The position numbers were made by a program, and so were the translations under genes. Below the pieces are notes generated by a model. The model searched no databases. It worked only from the letters and a program-made list of their open reading frames with translations, and was not told the DNA's origin. Shown piece by piece: positions 47,690-57,946 of a stretch of DNA of 64,000 nt (its first letter is position 1; each line of letters opens with the position of its first letter). Source of the stretch: a bacterium (GTDB lineage: Bacteria; SZUA-79; Acidulodesulfobacterales; Acidulodesulfobacteraceae); contig JAJYJI010000001.1 of the NCBI GenBank assembly GCA_021789605.1, positions 1 through 64,000 on the forward strand. Direction: 5' to 3'.

Positions 47690-49126
47690 ATGGATAAAAA
47701 AAAGACTACCGGCGGCGTCCGGCATAATAATTTCTTAAGGGGGCGTTTCAAAGACGACATATCCGAAATGACCGCAGGCTTTACCTCGTCTTTAGACATA
47801 GACAAAAAACTCGCGGATTTCGATATCGACGGCAGTATCGCCCACCTTTACGCATTGAGAAAGGCCGGCATCGTCGGCGAAAACGAAAAAAACGACATAG
47901 AAAAAGCGCTTTTAAAAATAAAAGCCGGAATAAAAAGCGGAACGTTGGAACTCGATAAAAAATATGAAGATATTCATATGAATATCGAAAATAAACTTAC
48001 CGGGCTTCTTCCTGAAGCCGGCGCAAAACTTCATACCGGCAGGTCGAGAAACGACCAGGTTTCGGTAGATTTCAGGCTTTACGTAAAAAACGATATAAAA
48101 AATATAGCCGAAGCCCTTATAGGCTTAAGAAGCGAGCTTATAAAAATCGCATCTTCCAACATACGCACATTAATGCCCGGATATACGCATTTTCAGCATG
48201 CCCAGCCGGTATCTCTGGCGCACCATATTTTAGCGTATTACGAAATGTTTTCCCGCGATTTCGAAAAACTTGCGAACGCTTTTAAAACCGCCGACGTTTC
48301 GACGCTCGGCAGCGGCGCGCTCGCCGGCGCGGATTTCGATATAGACAGAAGGTTGGAAGCGCGGATGCTAGGCTTTTCCAATATTTCGAGAAACAGCATA
48401 GACGCGGTTTCGGACAGGGACTTCGCAATAGAATTTAATTTTGCCCTGTCCATGATAGCCCTTCATCTTTCGCGGTTTTGCGAAGAGCTTATCATATGGA
48501 ACGGCTCGGAATTCGGGTTTATAAAATTAAAAGACGAATTTACTACGGGGTCAAGCATTATGCCGCAAAAGAAAAACCCCGACGTTCTGGAGCTCATAAG
48601 AGGCAAAACCGGCGGCGTTATCGCCAATCTCTTGTCCCTTTTTATTATGATGAAAGCCCTTCCTCTTGCGTATAACAGGGATATGCAGGAAGATAAAAAA
48701 CCGGTTATGGAAAGCGCCGGCACAGTTTATAATTCACTGCTAATATTTAAAGAGATAATAAAAACCGTAAAATTTAATAAAGAAAATATGGCGGCCGGAC
48801 TTAAAGACGATTCTATTTACGCTACCGATATAGCGACTTATCTTGTTAAAAAAGGAATTCCTTTCAGGAAATCCCACGAAATCGTCGGCCGCTTGGTCGG
48901 ATATGCCGAAAGCGCCGGCAAAACCCTCTCGGAACTTTCGTTAAAAGAATATAAAAAAACCGCGGACGCTATAGAAAACGACATATTCGGCATCTTTAAT
49001 CCTGTAACTTCCGTTAATTCAAAAAAAACCGCCGGAGGAACGGCATTTAAAGAAATAGGAGCCGCCGTTAAAGCTTATGAAAAAGAAATCGGGAAACATA
49101 AAAAATTATTGGAAATACTTAAATGA
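47690..49126 (+). CDS. argH: argininosuccinate lyase
   Basis: HTGRSRNDQVSVDFRLY...PGYTHFQHAQPVSLAHH...GSSIMPQKKNPDVLELIRGK. Confidence 0.98.
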   Translation: MDKKKTTGGVRHNNFLRGRFKDDISEMTAGFTSSLDIDKKLADFDIDGSIAHLYALRKAGIVGENEKNDIEKALLKIKAGIKSGTLELDKKYEDIHMNIENKLTGLLPEAGAKLHTGRSRNDQVSVDFRLYVKNDIKNIAEALIGLRSELIKIASSNIRTLMPGYTHFQHAQPVSLAHHILAYYEMFSRDFEKLANAFKTADVSTLGSGALAGADFDIDRRLEARMLGFSNISRNSIDAVSDRDFAIEFNFALSMIALHLSRFCEELIIWNGSEFGFIKLKDEFTTGSSIMPQKKNPDVLELIRGKTGGVIANLLSLFIMMKALPLAYNRDMQEDKKPVMESAGTVYNSLLIFKEIIKTVKFNKENMAAGLKDDSIYATDIATYLVKKGIPFRKSHEIVGRLVGYAESAGKTLSELSLKEYKKTADAIENDIFGIFNPVTSVNSKKTAGGTAFKEIGAAVKAYEKEIGKHKKLLEILK

Positions 49127-49589
49127 AATAAAAAGTTCCGTTAAACCGGCTCTGCCGCTGTTAGCTCTGCCCGTTATTTTTTCCGCTTTCGTTTTTTTAT
49201 CGGGATGCGCCAAAACGGCCGCCCCTCTGCCTCCGGAAATCGCCCCTCCCCATCCGCCCGCCGCCGTATCCGCCCAAAAAATTAAAAATGCCGTGCGCAT
49301 TATCTATAAATATAATTACGCCGCGGACAAAATTAAAGGATTTCTGATATATAAAAAATACTATAAGGATAAAAAGTCCGTAAAATATACCTGCGGACAG
49401 TCTAAGCCTTTTATTTTCCAGAATATTAAATTTAAGAAAAGATTCTCTCTGCCGGAAAACGAATTTTATTATAACGCGAATATAAAAAATCTGAAAAGCG
49501 GATACTATATATTCTGCGTAAAAAGCGAAAAAAAATACGGCATAAAGTCCGCTTTTTCCAATTTCGCGGCCGTCCGGATTATAAAGTAA
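49077..49589 (+). CDS. small lipoprotein, overlapping the argH 3' end
   Basis: Hydrophobic leader with LSGCAK lipobox; LYFIFCVKS-type Fn3-like tail (YYIFCVKSEKKYGIKSAFSNFAAV). Confidence 0.75.
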   Translation: MKKKSGNIKNYWKYLNEIKSSVKPALPLLALPVIFSAFVFLSGCAKTAAPLPPEIAPPHPPAAVSAQKIKNAVRIIYKYNYAADKIKGFLIYKKYYKDKKSVKYTCGQSKPFIFQNIKFKKRFSLPENEFYYNANIKNLKSGYYIFCVKSEKKYGIKSAFSNFAAVRIIK

Positions 49590-49911
49590 AGTTAAAATTA
49601 TTATGTTTATTTAAAAAATATTTTGTATAATATTCTTTAAAACTGTAAAATATATAAAATTCTTAGATTCCGAACTTTATCCTGAACTTGCGGATTGTTA
49701 AGTTTTCACGGACACGGCGCCTTCTAGGAAAGCGGGCGCGTTTTAAGGCTCTTCGGGTATTCAGGCTTAGGCGCCCCGTCCGCCGTTTAATATTATATAT
49801 TATATATGCGTTTAATCGGGTCCAATTATAAATAGTTCTTAACGGCGATTTAACCGGCATATATCGAACATAATAATATAAAAGTCAATTTAATTTTAAG
49901 GAGGCATAATT

Positions 49912-51060
49912 ATGGCCTTACCTATCGCAAGGGAAAAGCTCGGCAAAGCGTTTTTTCTGTTAAGCATAATCATAATAATAGTACTCGCGGCGTTATTATT
50001 CGGAAAAAGATTCGGCCTTTTTTTTAAAAAGGCTCCGTTTTCTCTGAAACTAGTCAGAATTATAGGCTCGAAGGAGGGATTAAAAGGGCCTGCCGGCGTT
50101 GCGTTCGGCAAAAGAAACGATATATACGTCGTCGATTCCGGCAATTCCAGGGTCGTCAAATTTGGCATCAAGGGCAATTATATACGGCAATGGGGAATAG
50201 AAGGAAAAACAAGCGGCGAGTTCATGGTTCCGCTGTTTGCGTCTGCATACGGAAATCCCGAAAGGATATACGTCGTCGATTCCGGCAATTCGAGGATAGA
50301 GGTGTTTAAACCGGACGGAAGATTCGTTTCCGAATGGGGAAACGCAGGAAATAACGCTAAAACTAAGCTTTCCGAGCCTACTTTTGCCGGTTTTGCCTAC
50401 GATAAACTTTACGTCGCAAATTCGGGGGCGGACGACATAATTATATATTTTAAGGACGGACGCTTTTACGAAAGGAAGGGAAAAGCGGCTATACTTAACG
50501 CTAACGCGGGATTTAAAAGCGGCAAGGGTTCCGGGCATGGTTTAAAAACCGGCGCGGCGGACGGCGCAGATAATAAGAACGGCAAGAACGGCAAGAACGG
50601 CGGCAACGTTTCCGGCGCAAAGCCGGCCGCTTCCTTGCGAAAGGCCGCCGTTCTTGCCGATATTTTTAAGAAACCGGTCGGACTCGCTTTTTCCAAAAAA
50701 TATATCTATGTTTCGGATTACAGCCTTTCAAAGATACTCGTTTTCAACAGGGAGTTCGATTATATAGGGTCCATCGGCACTTCGGGAGATAGCGGCTATC
50801 AGCTGCATCATCCCGTCGGCATAGTTTATAAAAACGGCTATTTATACGTCGCAAATTACGGAAGAAGCATCTTAACGGTATTTAAATTGAACGACGGCTT
50901 TAACGTAGTTAAAACTTACAATTTCGGAACGCCCGGTTCGGGAAGAAGAAACTTTAACCATGAATCCAACATATCCATTTCACGAGGCGGGAAATATCTT
51001 GCCGTCGCCGATACGAACAACAACAGAATCCTGATATACCGTATTTTCGGCGCAAGCTAA
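49912..51060 (+). CDS. membrane-anchored NHL-repeat beta-propeller protein
   Basis: Repeated GVAFGKRNDIYVVDSGNSRVVKF / RIYVVDSGNSRIEVFKPDGRFVSEWG. Confidence 0.9.
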   Translation: MALPIAREKLGKAFFLLSIIIIIVLAALLFGKRFGLFFKKAPFSLKLVRIIGSKEGLKGPAGVAFGKRNDIYVVDSGNSRVVKFGIKGNYIRQWGIEGKTSGEFMVPLFASAYGNPERIYVVDSGNSRIEVFKPDGRFVSEWGNAGNNAKTKLSEPTFAGFAYDKLYVANSGADDIIIYFKDGRFYERKGKAAILNANAGFKSGKGSGHGLKTGAADGADNKNGKNGKNGGNVSGAKPAASLRKAAVLADIFKKPVGLAFSKKYIYVSDYSLSKILVFNREFDYIGSIGTSGDSGYQLHHPVGIVYKNGYLYVANYGRSILTVFKLNDGFNVVKTYNFGTPGSGRRNFNHESNISISRGGKYLAVADTNNNRILIYRIFGAS

Positions 51061-51096
51061 AAAGCGGATATATATGTTTATGCTTATTATGCCTTT

Positions 51097-52167
51097 ATGA
51101 AAACCGAAGCCGTAGTTATAGGCGCAGGCCCCGCCGGTTCTTCGGCGGCGTTAGCCCTGTCCAAAAGCGGGATATCCAATATTTTAATAGATAAAAGGCT
51201 TGCCGTGGGAGTTCCCGTCCAGTGCGCCGAGTTTGTCGGGCTCAACATAAGCGGCTACGTCGATTTAAGCGGGGTTGCTTCCGCAATAAACCGCAATATC
51301 AAATTTTTAGATGTAGATACCGGCAAAAATACTTACCGGTTCGACGGAAAAGGATATATGCTTAACCGCGATATTTTCGACCGGCATTTGGCGGAAGAAG
51401 CGGTTGCGGCGGGAACAAAGCTGATAACGGGCGCCAGAGCCTATAAAATAAACCGGCAAAAAAACAGCGTCGATGTTTTAAGCGTCTCCGGAAATATATC
51501 TTTCGAGATACGCTACGATTACCTGCTCGCCGCCGCTGGCCCTAAAAACGTTCTTGGGCTTCCTGAAAACAAGACTTACGCTTATGCGGCGCAGGTAAAA
51601 GCGCGGATAGAAAACGGCATTTTAAACGGAACCGAGTCCGTTATCTGTTATTTCAGGCCGTATATTCCTTTCGGTTACGGCTGGGTTTTTCCCAAAGGCG
51701 GATTTGCGAACGTCGGCGTCGGCATAGAAAAACCTGCGTCTAATATGCCCCTCTCTCTGTCTTTAAGTAAGTTTATCGAAGAAATAAGAGGCGCCGGACT
51801 AATCGGAACCGGAATAGCCGAAAAAACATCGGGACTCATCCCGGTATCGGGCATGAACGAAAAAATAACGGACGGCAATATAGCTTTATGCGGAGACGCC
51901 GCCGGTTTAACGCATCCGGTTACCGGCGCGGGAATTCTGAGCGCGGTAATTTCCGGAAGTCTCTTAGGCGGCTATATCGCCGAAAGCATAAGGACGTCGA
52001 AAAATTTACTCGCGGACTATGAAGAAGAACTCGAGTCAATTTTTAAAAAACCCCTGTCCGCAGCTTCTAAAAAAAGGGCGGAATTATACCCTTTAATGAC
52101 CTGCGCCGAAAGCATAGACGAATATATAAAAAGGCTCTGGCCGTCGTTTGCCGAATATTACGCATGA
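51097..52167 (+). CDS. geranylgeranyl reductase-family FAD-dependent oxidoreductase
   Basis: AVVIGAGPAGSSAALALSKSG...PFGYGWVFPKGGFANVGVG...GDAAGLTHPVTGAGI. Confidence 0.9.
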   Translation: MKTEAVVIGAGPAGSSAALALSKSGISNILIDKRLAVGVPVQCAEFVGLNISGYVDLSGVASAINRNIKFLDVDTGKNTYRFDGKGYMLNRDIFDRHLAEEAVAAGTKLITGARAYKINRQKNSVDVLSVSGNISFEIRYDYLLAAAGPKNVLGLPENKTYAYAAQVKARIENGILNGTESVICYFRPYIPFGYGWVFPKGGFANVGVGIEKPASNMPLSLSLSKFIEEIRGAGLIGTGIAEKTSGLIPVSGMNEKITDGNIALCGDAAGLTHPVTGAGILSAVISGSLLGGYIAESIRTSKNLLADYEEELESIFKKPLSAASKKRAELYPLMTCAESIDEYIKRLWPSFAEYYA

Positions 52168-52404
52168 CGCCGAAAACTGACGCCGAAAACTTGCCTTACC
52201 GGACATATTAAAGTAAAATAAAGCATGGAAGCATATTTATTTAAACATACGGAGCGTTTTTCCTGTTTGACGCTATTTCCCGAATCCGTTTTTATGGAAG
52301 TTCGGCATGTATATATAGGATTTTACCGGTGCGGCCTAAATAATAAGCATATAAAAATTAATAAACGTATAAACGTATAAACGTATAAACGTATAAATTA
52401 ATAA

Positions 52405-53763
52405 ATGTATAAATGTATAAATTGCGGCGCAAATTCTTTAAGATGGGTGGGAAGATGTCCCGAATGCCGCAGTTTTAACACCATGGAAGAAGCGGAGGCG
52501 GAAAGCGCTCAGCCGAAAGTCGCCAGATTTAAAAAGAAACCGCCGGAAATTCCTCCGGTTACCGTTTCGGACGTCCGTTACGCCAATCCGTTAAACCGGA
52601 TTCCTACCGGAATAAAAGAGTTCGACGTATCCGTCGGCTCCGGTCTTGTCGCAGGCCAGAGCGTTCTCATAGGAGGGGACCCGGGAATCGGCAAATCCAC
52701 GCTTATGCTGCAGGTTGCCGAAAGGCTTGCGTCGGGCGGGCGGAAAATCCTTTATATTTCTGCCGAAGAGTCCTTAAATCAGATTATACTGCGGGCGAAA
52801 AGGCTTAAGATAAAGTCCGAAACTTTGTTTTTTCAGGCTTTAAACGATATAAACGAAGCGCTTTACGCCGTATCTGACGGAGAGTACGGTTTTATAATAA
52901 TAGATTCTATACAGAGAATTACCACGCCCCGTTCGGACGCCGCCTACGGCGGCATAAACGGGCTAAGAGAAATCGCGCACGAGATAACGTCGGCGTGCCT
53001 TAAAAAAAACTGCGGAATATTTCTTGTGTGCCACGTTACCAAAGAAGGCGGCTTTGCAGGGCCTAAGACGCTCGAGCATATGGTTGACACCGTTTTATAT
53101 TTCGATTCCGGAAAAAGGGATTCGCACCGCATCTTAAGATGCTATAAAAACAGATTCGGCTCTACGGACGAAATAGGCATATACGAAATGTCGGAAAACG
53201 GGCTTTCCGGCGTTAAAAATCCTTCGGCGTATTTTACGTCCGAACGCCAGCCGGATTCTTCCGGTTCGGTAATCACGGCCTGTCTTGAAGGAACGAGGGC
53301 AATGCTCGTCGAGGTTCAGGCGCTCGTCGTGCCGTCGTATATGCCCGTTCCCAAAAGGGTCTGTCTCGGAATAGACGGCGGGAGGGTTTCCATTATCGCC
53401 GCCGTTCTGGAAAAAAAAGAAGGCATAAAACTTTCCTCCAAAGAAATTTACGTTAAAATATTCGGAGGCATAACCGTTCAGGAGCCTGCGGCAGATTTGC
53501 CGGTAGCGGCTTCAATCGTATCGAGCTATATGGAGAAGCCGCTTCCGTCAAGTTTCATGGCGTTCGGCGAAATAGGCTTGACGGGCGAAGTCAGAGGGGT
53601 AGCCAATCCCGCCGCAAGAATAAAAGAAGCCGCGTCCGCCGGCTTCGGCGATATACTGATTCCGCAGTCGAATTTAAAAGACGTTAAGGATATGAAGGGC
53701 TTCGGCAATATAAATTTTCATCCGGTTTCTAAATTAAAAAAAATTATTGAATATTTAACCTAA
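52405..53763 (+). CDS. radA: DNA repair protein RadA
   Basis: YKCINCGANSLRWVGRCPECRSFNTM...LIGGDPGIGKSTLMLQVA...KNRFGSTDEIGIYEM. Confidence 0.97.
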   Translation: MYKCINCGANSLRWVGRCPECRSFNTMEEAEAESAQPKVARFKKKPPEIPPVTVSDVRYANPLNRIPTGIKEFDVSVGSGLVAGQSVLIGGDPGIGKSTLMLQVAERLASGGRKILYISAEESLNQIILRAKRLKIKSETLFFQALNDINEALYAVSDGEYGFIIIDSIQRITTPRSDAAYGGINGLREIAHEITSACLKKNCGIFLVCHVTKEGGFAGPKTLEHMVDTVLYFDSGKRDSHRILRCYKNRFGSTDEIGIYEMSENGLSGVKNPSAYFTSERQPDSSGSVITACLEGTRAMLVEVQALVVPSYMPVPKRVCLGIDGGRVSIIAAVLEKKEGIKLSSKEIYVKIFGGITVQEPAADLPVAASIVSSYMEKPLPSSFMAFGEIGLTGEVRGVANPAARIKEAASAGFGDILIPQSNLKDVKDMKGFGNINFHPVSKLKKIIEYLT

Positions 53764-53807
53764 CTGAAATAAAATAATAAAGGAAAAATAACGGGAGAAA
53801 TTAAAAT

Positions 53808-54776
53808 TTGCTTAATATTTCGTTCGGCTGCATAGAAGATGAATTGCAAAGAGTGGAAGAACATTTCGAAACCAATCTCGCCACGGAAACCCCGCTGATT
53901 TACAAGGTTGCAAAATACGTGATTTCTAGCGGCGGGAAAAGGCTCAGGCCGCTTCTCCTGATAGCGGCGTCAAAATTATGCGGATATACCGCGGACGCGC
54001 ATATTCCCTTGGCCGCCGTCATAGAATTTATACATACCGCGACGCTTCTTCACGACGACGTCGTCGATAACGCCCCGTTAAGGCGTGGAAAACCGTCGGC
54101 AAATATAGTTTTCGGAAACGAAGCTTCCGTTCTGGTAGGAGACTATTTATTCGCAAAATCTTTCAAGATTCTTTCGGCTTTAAATAATCCGGATATCGTA
54201 AAGGCATATTCGGACGCAACGACCCTTATGGCGGAGGGAGAAGTCAAAGAGCTTGTGAAAACCGCAGATATAACCACTACCGAAGAAGATTACCTCGATA
54301 TAATCGTAAAAAAAACGGCGGTGCTTTTTGCGTGCGCTTCGCAGGCCGGAGCCATAATAGCCGGGAAAAACGACCGCTATATCAAGCGCCTTTACGATTA
54401 CGGATTGAATATAGGAATCGCGTTCCAGCTTATGGACGATGCGCTCGACTATATTTCCAACGAGGAGTTCGGCAAATTTATCGGCAACGATTTAAAAGAA
54501 GGCAAACTTACCCTTCCCCTCATACATGCCATAAAAAGGGCAAGCGAACCCGAAAAAGATATTATATCCAAAATAATTTACAAGAAAAAACTTGCAAAAC
54601 GCGACCTTAAAACCGCGCTTGACCTCGTTAACGGCTACGAGTCCATAGAATATACCATTTCTAAGGCAAAAGACGCCGTTCTTAAGGCAAAGAAAAATCT
54701 CGATATTTTTCCCGATTCCGAATATAAAATAAGTTTAATGGATATAGCGGATTATATAACGGAAAGAAAATTATAA
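53808..54776 (+). CDS. trans-polyprenyl diphosphate synthase
   Basis: TTG start; GGKRLRPLLLIAASKL...LLHDDVVDNAPLRRGKPSAN...QLMDDALDY. Confidence 0.94.
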   Translation: MLNISFGCIEDELQRVEEHFETNLATETPLIYKVAKYVISSGGKRLRPLLLIAASKLCGYTADAHIPLAAVIEFIHTATLLHDDVVDNAPLRRGKPSANIVFGNEASVLVGDYLFAKSFKILSALNNPDIVKAYSDATTLMAEGEVKELVKTADITTTEEDYLDIIVKKTAVLFACASQAGAIIAGKNDRYIKRLYDYGLNIGIAFQLMDDALDYISNEEFGKFIGNDLKEGKLTLPLIHAIKRASEPEKDIISKIIYKKKLAKRDLKTALDLVNGYESIEYTISKAKDAVLKAKKNLDIFPDSEYKISLMDIADYITERKL

Positions 54777-54794
54777 AAAAGGAAATTACCGTCC

Positions 54795-56045
54795 ATGAAC
54801 GATTTTATTTTTAAAGAAAACGAACTTTACTGCGAGGACGTTCCCGTCAGAAAGATAGCTTCCGAAGTGGGAACGCCTTTATATTTATATTCCCTCGCCA
54901 CTTTAAAGAGGCATTTTAACGTTTTCGACGAAAGTTCCAAAGCGCTCAATTCTATTGTATGTTACAGCGTTAAAGCCAATTCCAATATTTCGCTCCTTCA
55001 TTTTTTATTTAAAATGGGATGGGGCGCCGATATCGTTTCGGGAGGAGAGCTTTTCAGGGCTATTAAGGCCGGAGTCGATACGCGCAAAGTCGTATATTCC
55101 GGCGTGGGAAAAACCGAAAGCGAGATAGAGTTTGCTCTCGAAGCCGATATCCTGATGTTTAACGCAGAGTCCCTGTCCGAGGTTTTCCTCATCGATAGGA
55201 CCGCCGGCAGGCTCAATAAAAAAGCAAGAATTTCTTTCAGGGTGAATCCGGACGTCGACCCGAAAACACACCCCTATATTTCTACCGGACTTAAGAAAAA
55301 TAAATTCGGCATAAACATAAAACAGGCGGTTCAGGCTTACGAAACCGCCGCTAAGCTGCCCAATATAGATATCGTCGGCTTGGACTGTCATATAGGTTCT
55401 CAGCTTACCGAGATATCGCCTTTTAACGATGCGTTGAAAATCATAAAAGAGCTTCTTTTTAAGATTATCGCCAAAGGCATGGATATTAAATATCTAGATT
55501 TGGGAGGAGGGCTCGGCATCACCTACGAAAACGAAATGCCCCCGCATCCTTCCACCTATATAAATTCCGTAAAAAAAATACTGGAAGGCTATAAAGGGCA
55601 GGTCATATTCGAGCCCGGAAGGCTGATTGTAGGAAACAGCGGCATATTAGTCGCAAAGGTAGTTTACAATAAAAATACCGGCAGTAAAAATTTTATTATT
55701 ACCGACGGCGGCATGAACGATTTGATAAGGCCGGCTTTATATGAAGCGTATCACGAAATAGTTCCCGTGCTCAAAAGAGAAGGCCCGCGCCTTAAGGTCG
55801 ATATAGTGGGACCGATATGCGAATCCGCGGATTTTTTCGGAAAAGACAGGGTGCTTAATCCCGTCGAGGAGGGGGATTTTATTGCCGTATTCAGCGCCGG
55901 AGCCTACGGCTTTTCCATGTCGTCCAATTACAACTCTAGGCCGAGGGCGGCGGAAGCGCTTGTGGATAAAGATAAATTTTATATCATAAGAAAGCGCGAA
56001 ACATACGAAGATTTAATAGACAAAGAAATTATAGTCAACCCTTAA
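54795..56045 (+). CDS. lysA: diaminopimelate decarboxylase
   Basis: VCYSVKANSNISLLHFLFKMGWGADIVSGGELFRA...LDCHIGSQLTE...EPGRLIVGN. Confidence 0.97.
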   Translation: MNDFIFKENELYCEDVPVRKIASEVGTPLYLYSLATLKRHFNVFDESSKALNSIVCYSVKANSNISLLHFLFKMGWGADIVSGGELFRAIKAGVDTRKVVYSGVGKTESEIEFALEADILMFNAESLSEVFLIDRTAGRLNKKARISFRVNPDVDPKTHPYISTGLKKNKFGINIKQAVQAYETAAKLPNIDIVGLDCHIGSQLTEISPFNDALKIIKELLFKIIAKGMDIKYLDLGGGLGITYENEMPPHPSTYINSVKKILEGYKGQVIFEPGRLIVGNSGILVAKVVYNKNTGSKNFIITDGGMNDLIRPALYEAYHEIVPVLKREGPRLKVDIVGPICESADFFGKDRVLNPVEEGDFIAVFSAGAYGFSMSSNYNSRPRAAEALVDKDKFYIIRKRETYEDLIDKEIIVNP

Positions 56046-56075
56046 AAAGAAAAGAAAAGAAAAGGAGCATATATT

Positions 56076-56951
56076 ATGTTTAAAGGAGTGTTCACGGCAA
56101 TCGTTACGCCTTTTACGGGGGGCAAAATCGACGAAAAGGCGCTTCGGAAATTAATAGAATTCCAGATAGAAAACGGTGTCGAAGGAATAGTCGCCTGCGG
56201 AAGCACCGGCGAATCCGCCACGCTGTCTTTCGAGGAGCATATAGACGTTATAAGAATCGCGTCCGAAGCGGCATACGGCAAAATTAAGGTTATAGCGGGC
56301 ACCGGTTCCAATAATACCGCGGAGGCCGTTCATCTTGTCCGGGAAGCCGAAAAGTTTAAAATAGACGGACATTTGCAAATCGCTCCGTATTACAACAGGC
56401 CGACGCAGGAAGGGCTTTTTCTTCATTTTAAGACTGTTGCGGAAAATTGTTCCGCGCCTGTAATTCTTTATAACGTTCCGTCCCGAACGGCGGTCAATAT
56501 TCTTCCCGAAACTGTATTAAGGCTTTCGGAAACGGGCAAAATAGCCGGCATCAAAGAAGCAAGCGGTTCTTTAGAACAGGTCTCGGCTATTTTAAGAAAA
56601 GCCCCGGAAAAATTTTGCGTTTTGTCCGGCGACGACGCCCTTACCCTTCCCATAATTGCCATAGGCGGACACGGCGTTATATCGACCGTTTCCAACATTG
56701 CGCCTAAAGATATGGCCATTATGACGGATTATGCGCTTAAGGGAGATTTGAAGCAGGCAAGAAAACTTAACTTTAAACTTTTTCCGTTAATTCGCGCAAT
56801 GTTTATAGAAACAAATCCTATTCCCGTTAAAAAGGCCCTAAACATAATGGGATTTATCGAAAACGAAATAAGGCTTCCGCTGGCCGAGGCGTCGGGCGCA
56901 AATATCGATAAAATAAAATCGGCTTTAAAGGAATACGGAATACTGCAATAA
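56076..56951 (+). CDS. dapA: 4-hydroxy-tetrahydrodipicolinate synthase
   Basis: FKGVFTAIVTPFTGGKIDEKAL...GSTGESATL...YNVPSRTAVNI...GIKEASG. Confidence 0.97.
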   Translation: MFKGVFTAIVTPFTGGKIDEKALRKLIEFQIENGVEGIVACGSTGESATLSFEEHIDVIRIASEAAYGKIKVIAGTGSNNTAEAVHLVREAEKFKIDGHLQIAPYYNRPTQEGLFLHFKTVAENCSAPVILYNVPSRTAVNILPETVLRLSETGKIAGIKEASGSLEQVSAILRKAPEKFCVLSGDDALTLPIIAIGGHGVISTVSNIAPKDMAIMTDYALKGDLKQARKLNFKLFPLIRAMFIETNPIPVKKALNIMGFIENEIRLPLAEASGANIDKIKSALKEYGILQ

Positions 56952-57103
56952 AAAAATGATTTTGACGGCAGGTTGCCGGAAGCGTTAGCGTTGCCGTAAA
57001 ATGTTATTAGAGGCTATCGGCCGCGCAATAATATTTTCACGTTACGATTAAAATTATATCTTAAAAAAATGCGGTTTTCATGAGAGGACGGCTATAATAT
57101 ATT

Positions 57104-57946
57104 ATGGAAAAAAATGGAGTTAAAACCGGCGTAATAGTATGCGGCAGCAAAGGCAGAATGGGCGGCGCCATAATATCCCTGCTTGAAGATTCCGACGGCT
57201 TGTCGCTTATAGGAAGGGTGGATTCGGGTTATTCCGAAAGCGAAGCGTCCGGCGCGGGATTCACGGAATACGAAAACAACTCCGCCGGCAAATTTTTAAC
57301 GTTAAAAGAAGCTCTCCGTTTAACTGTAAAAATCGAAAATAAAGCGATAATAGATTTTACGTCAAAAAGCGCCTCTCTCGTTCACGCCGGTGAAGCCGCG
57401 GCGTATAACGTTCCGATAGTCATAGGCTCTACCGGATTTTCCCCCGAAGACGTAAAGGCGCTCAAAGATTACGGGCGGCGCATCCCGCTTGTTTTATCGG
57501 GCAATATGAGCCTGGGTATAAACGTTTTGCTCAACATAGTTTACGACGCTTCCAAATATCTAGGTCCCGATTACGATTGCGAAATAATAGAAACGCACCA
57601 TAACAAGAAAAAAGACGCTCCCAGCGGGACCGCCGCAATGCTTGCCGGATCCGTAGCATTGCAGAGGAACGACGATTTAAGCAAAAAAAGCGTTTACGGC
57701 AGGTCAGGCGGCGCGGCGGAAAGGAAAAAAGGCGAAATAGGCATTTTATCGGTCAGAGCCGGAGATATAATAGGCGAACATAAGGTAATATTTGCCGGAA
57801 ACGAAGAGGTCGTGGAAATTTCGCATAAGGCCGTATCCAGAAACAACTTTGCTCGTGGGGCGATGAAAGCCGCCCTCTGGCTTATCGGTAAAGATAACGG
57901 GTTTTACGATATGAGGGACGTGCTTGGGTTGGATAAACATGAATAA
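57104..57946 (+). CDS. dapB: 4-hydroxy-tetrahydrodipicolinate reductase
   Basis: [12 protein letters not shown]...GSTGFSPED...[15 protein letters not shown]. Confidence 0.97.
   Translation: MEKNGVKTGVIVCGSKGRMGGAIISLLEDSDGLSLIGRVDSGYSESEASGAGFTEYENNSAGKFLTLKEALRLTVKIENKAIIDFTSKSASLVHAGEAAAYNVPIVIGSTGFSPEDVKALKDYGRRIPLVLSGNMSLGINVLLNIVYDASKYLGPDYDCEIIETHHNKKKDAPSGTAAMLAGSVALQRNDDLSKKSVYGRSGGAAERKKGEIGILSVRAGDIIGEHKVIFAGNEEVVEISHKAVSRNNFARGAMKAALWLIGKDNGFYDMRDVLGLDKHE

Noticed and set aside
50520-50610. Low-complexity KNGKNGKNGGN insert in the NHL protein
   Set aside because: Common linker-type expansion between propeller blades.
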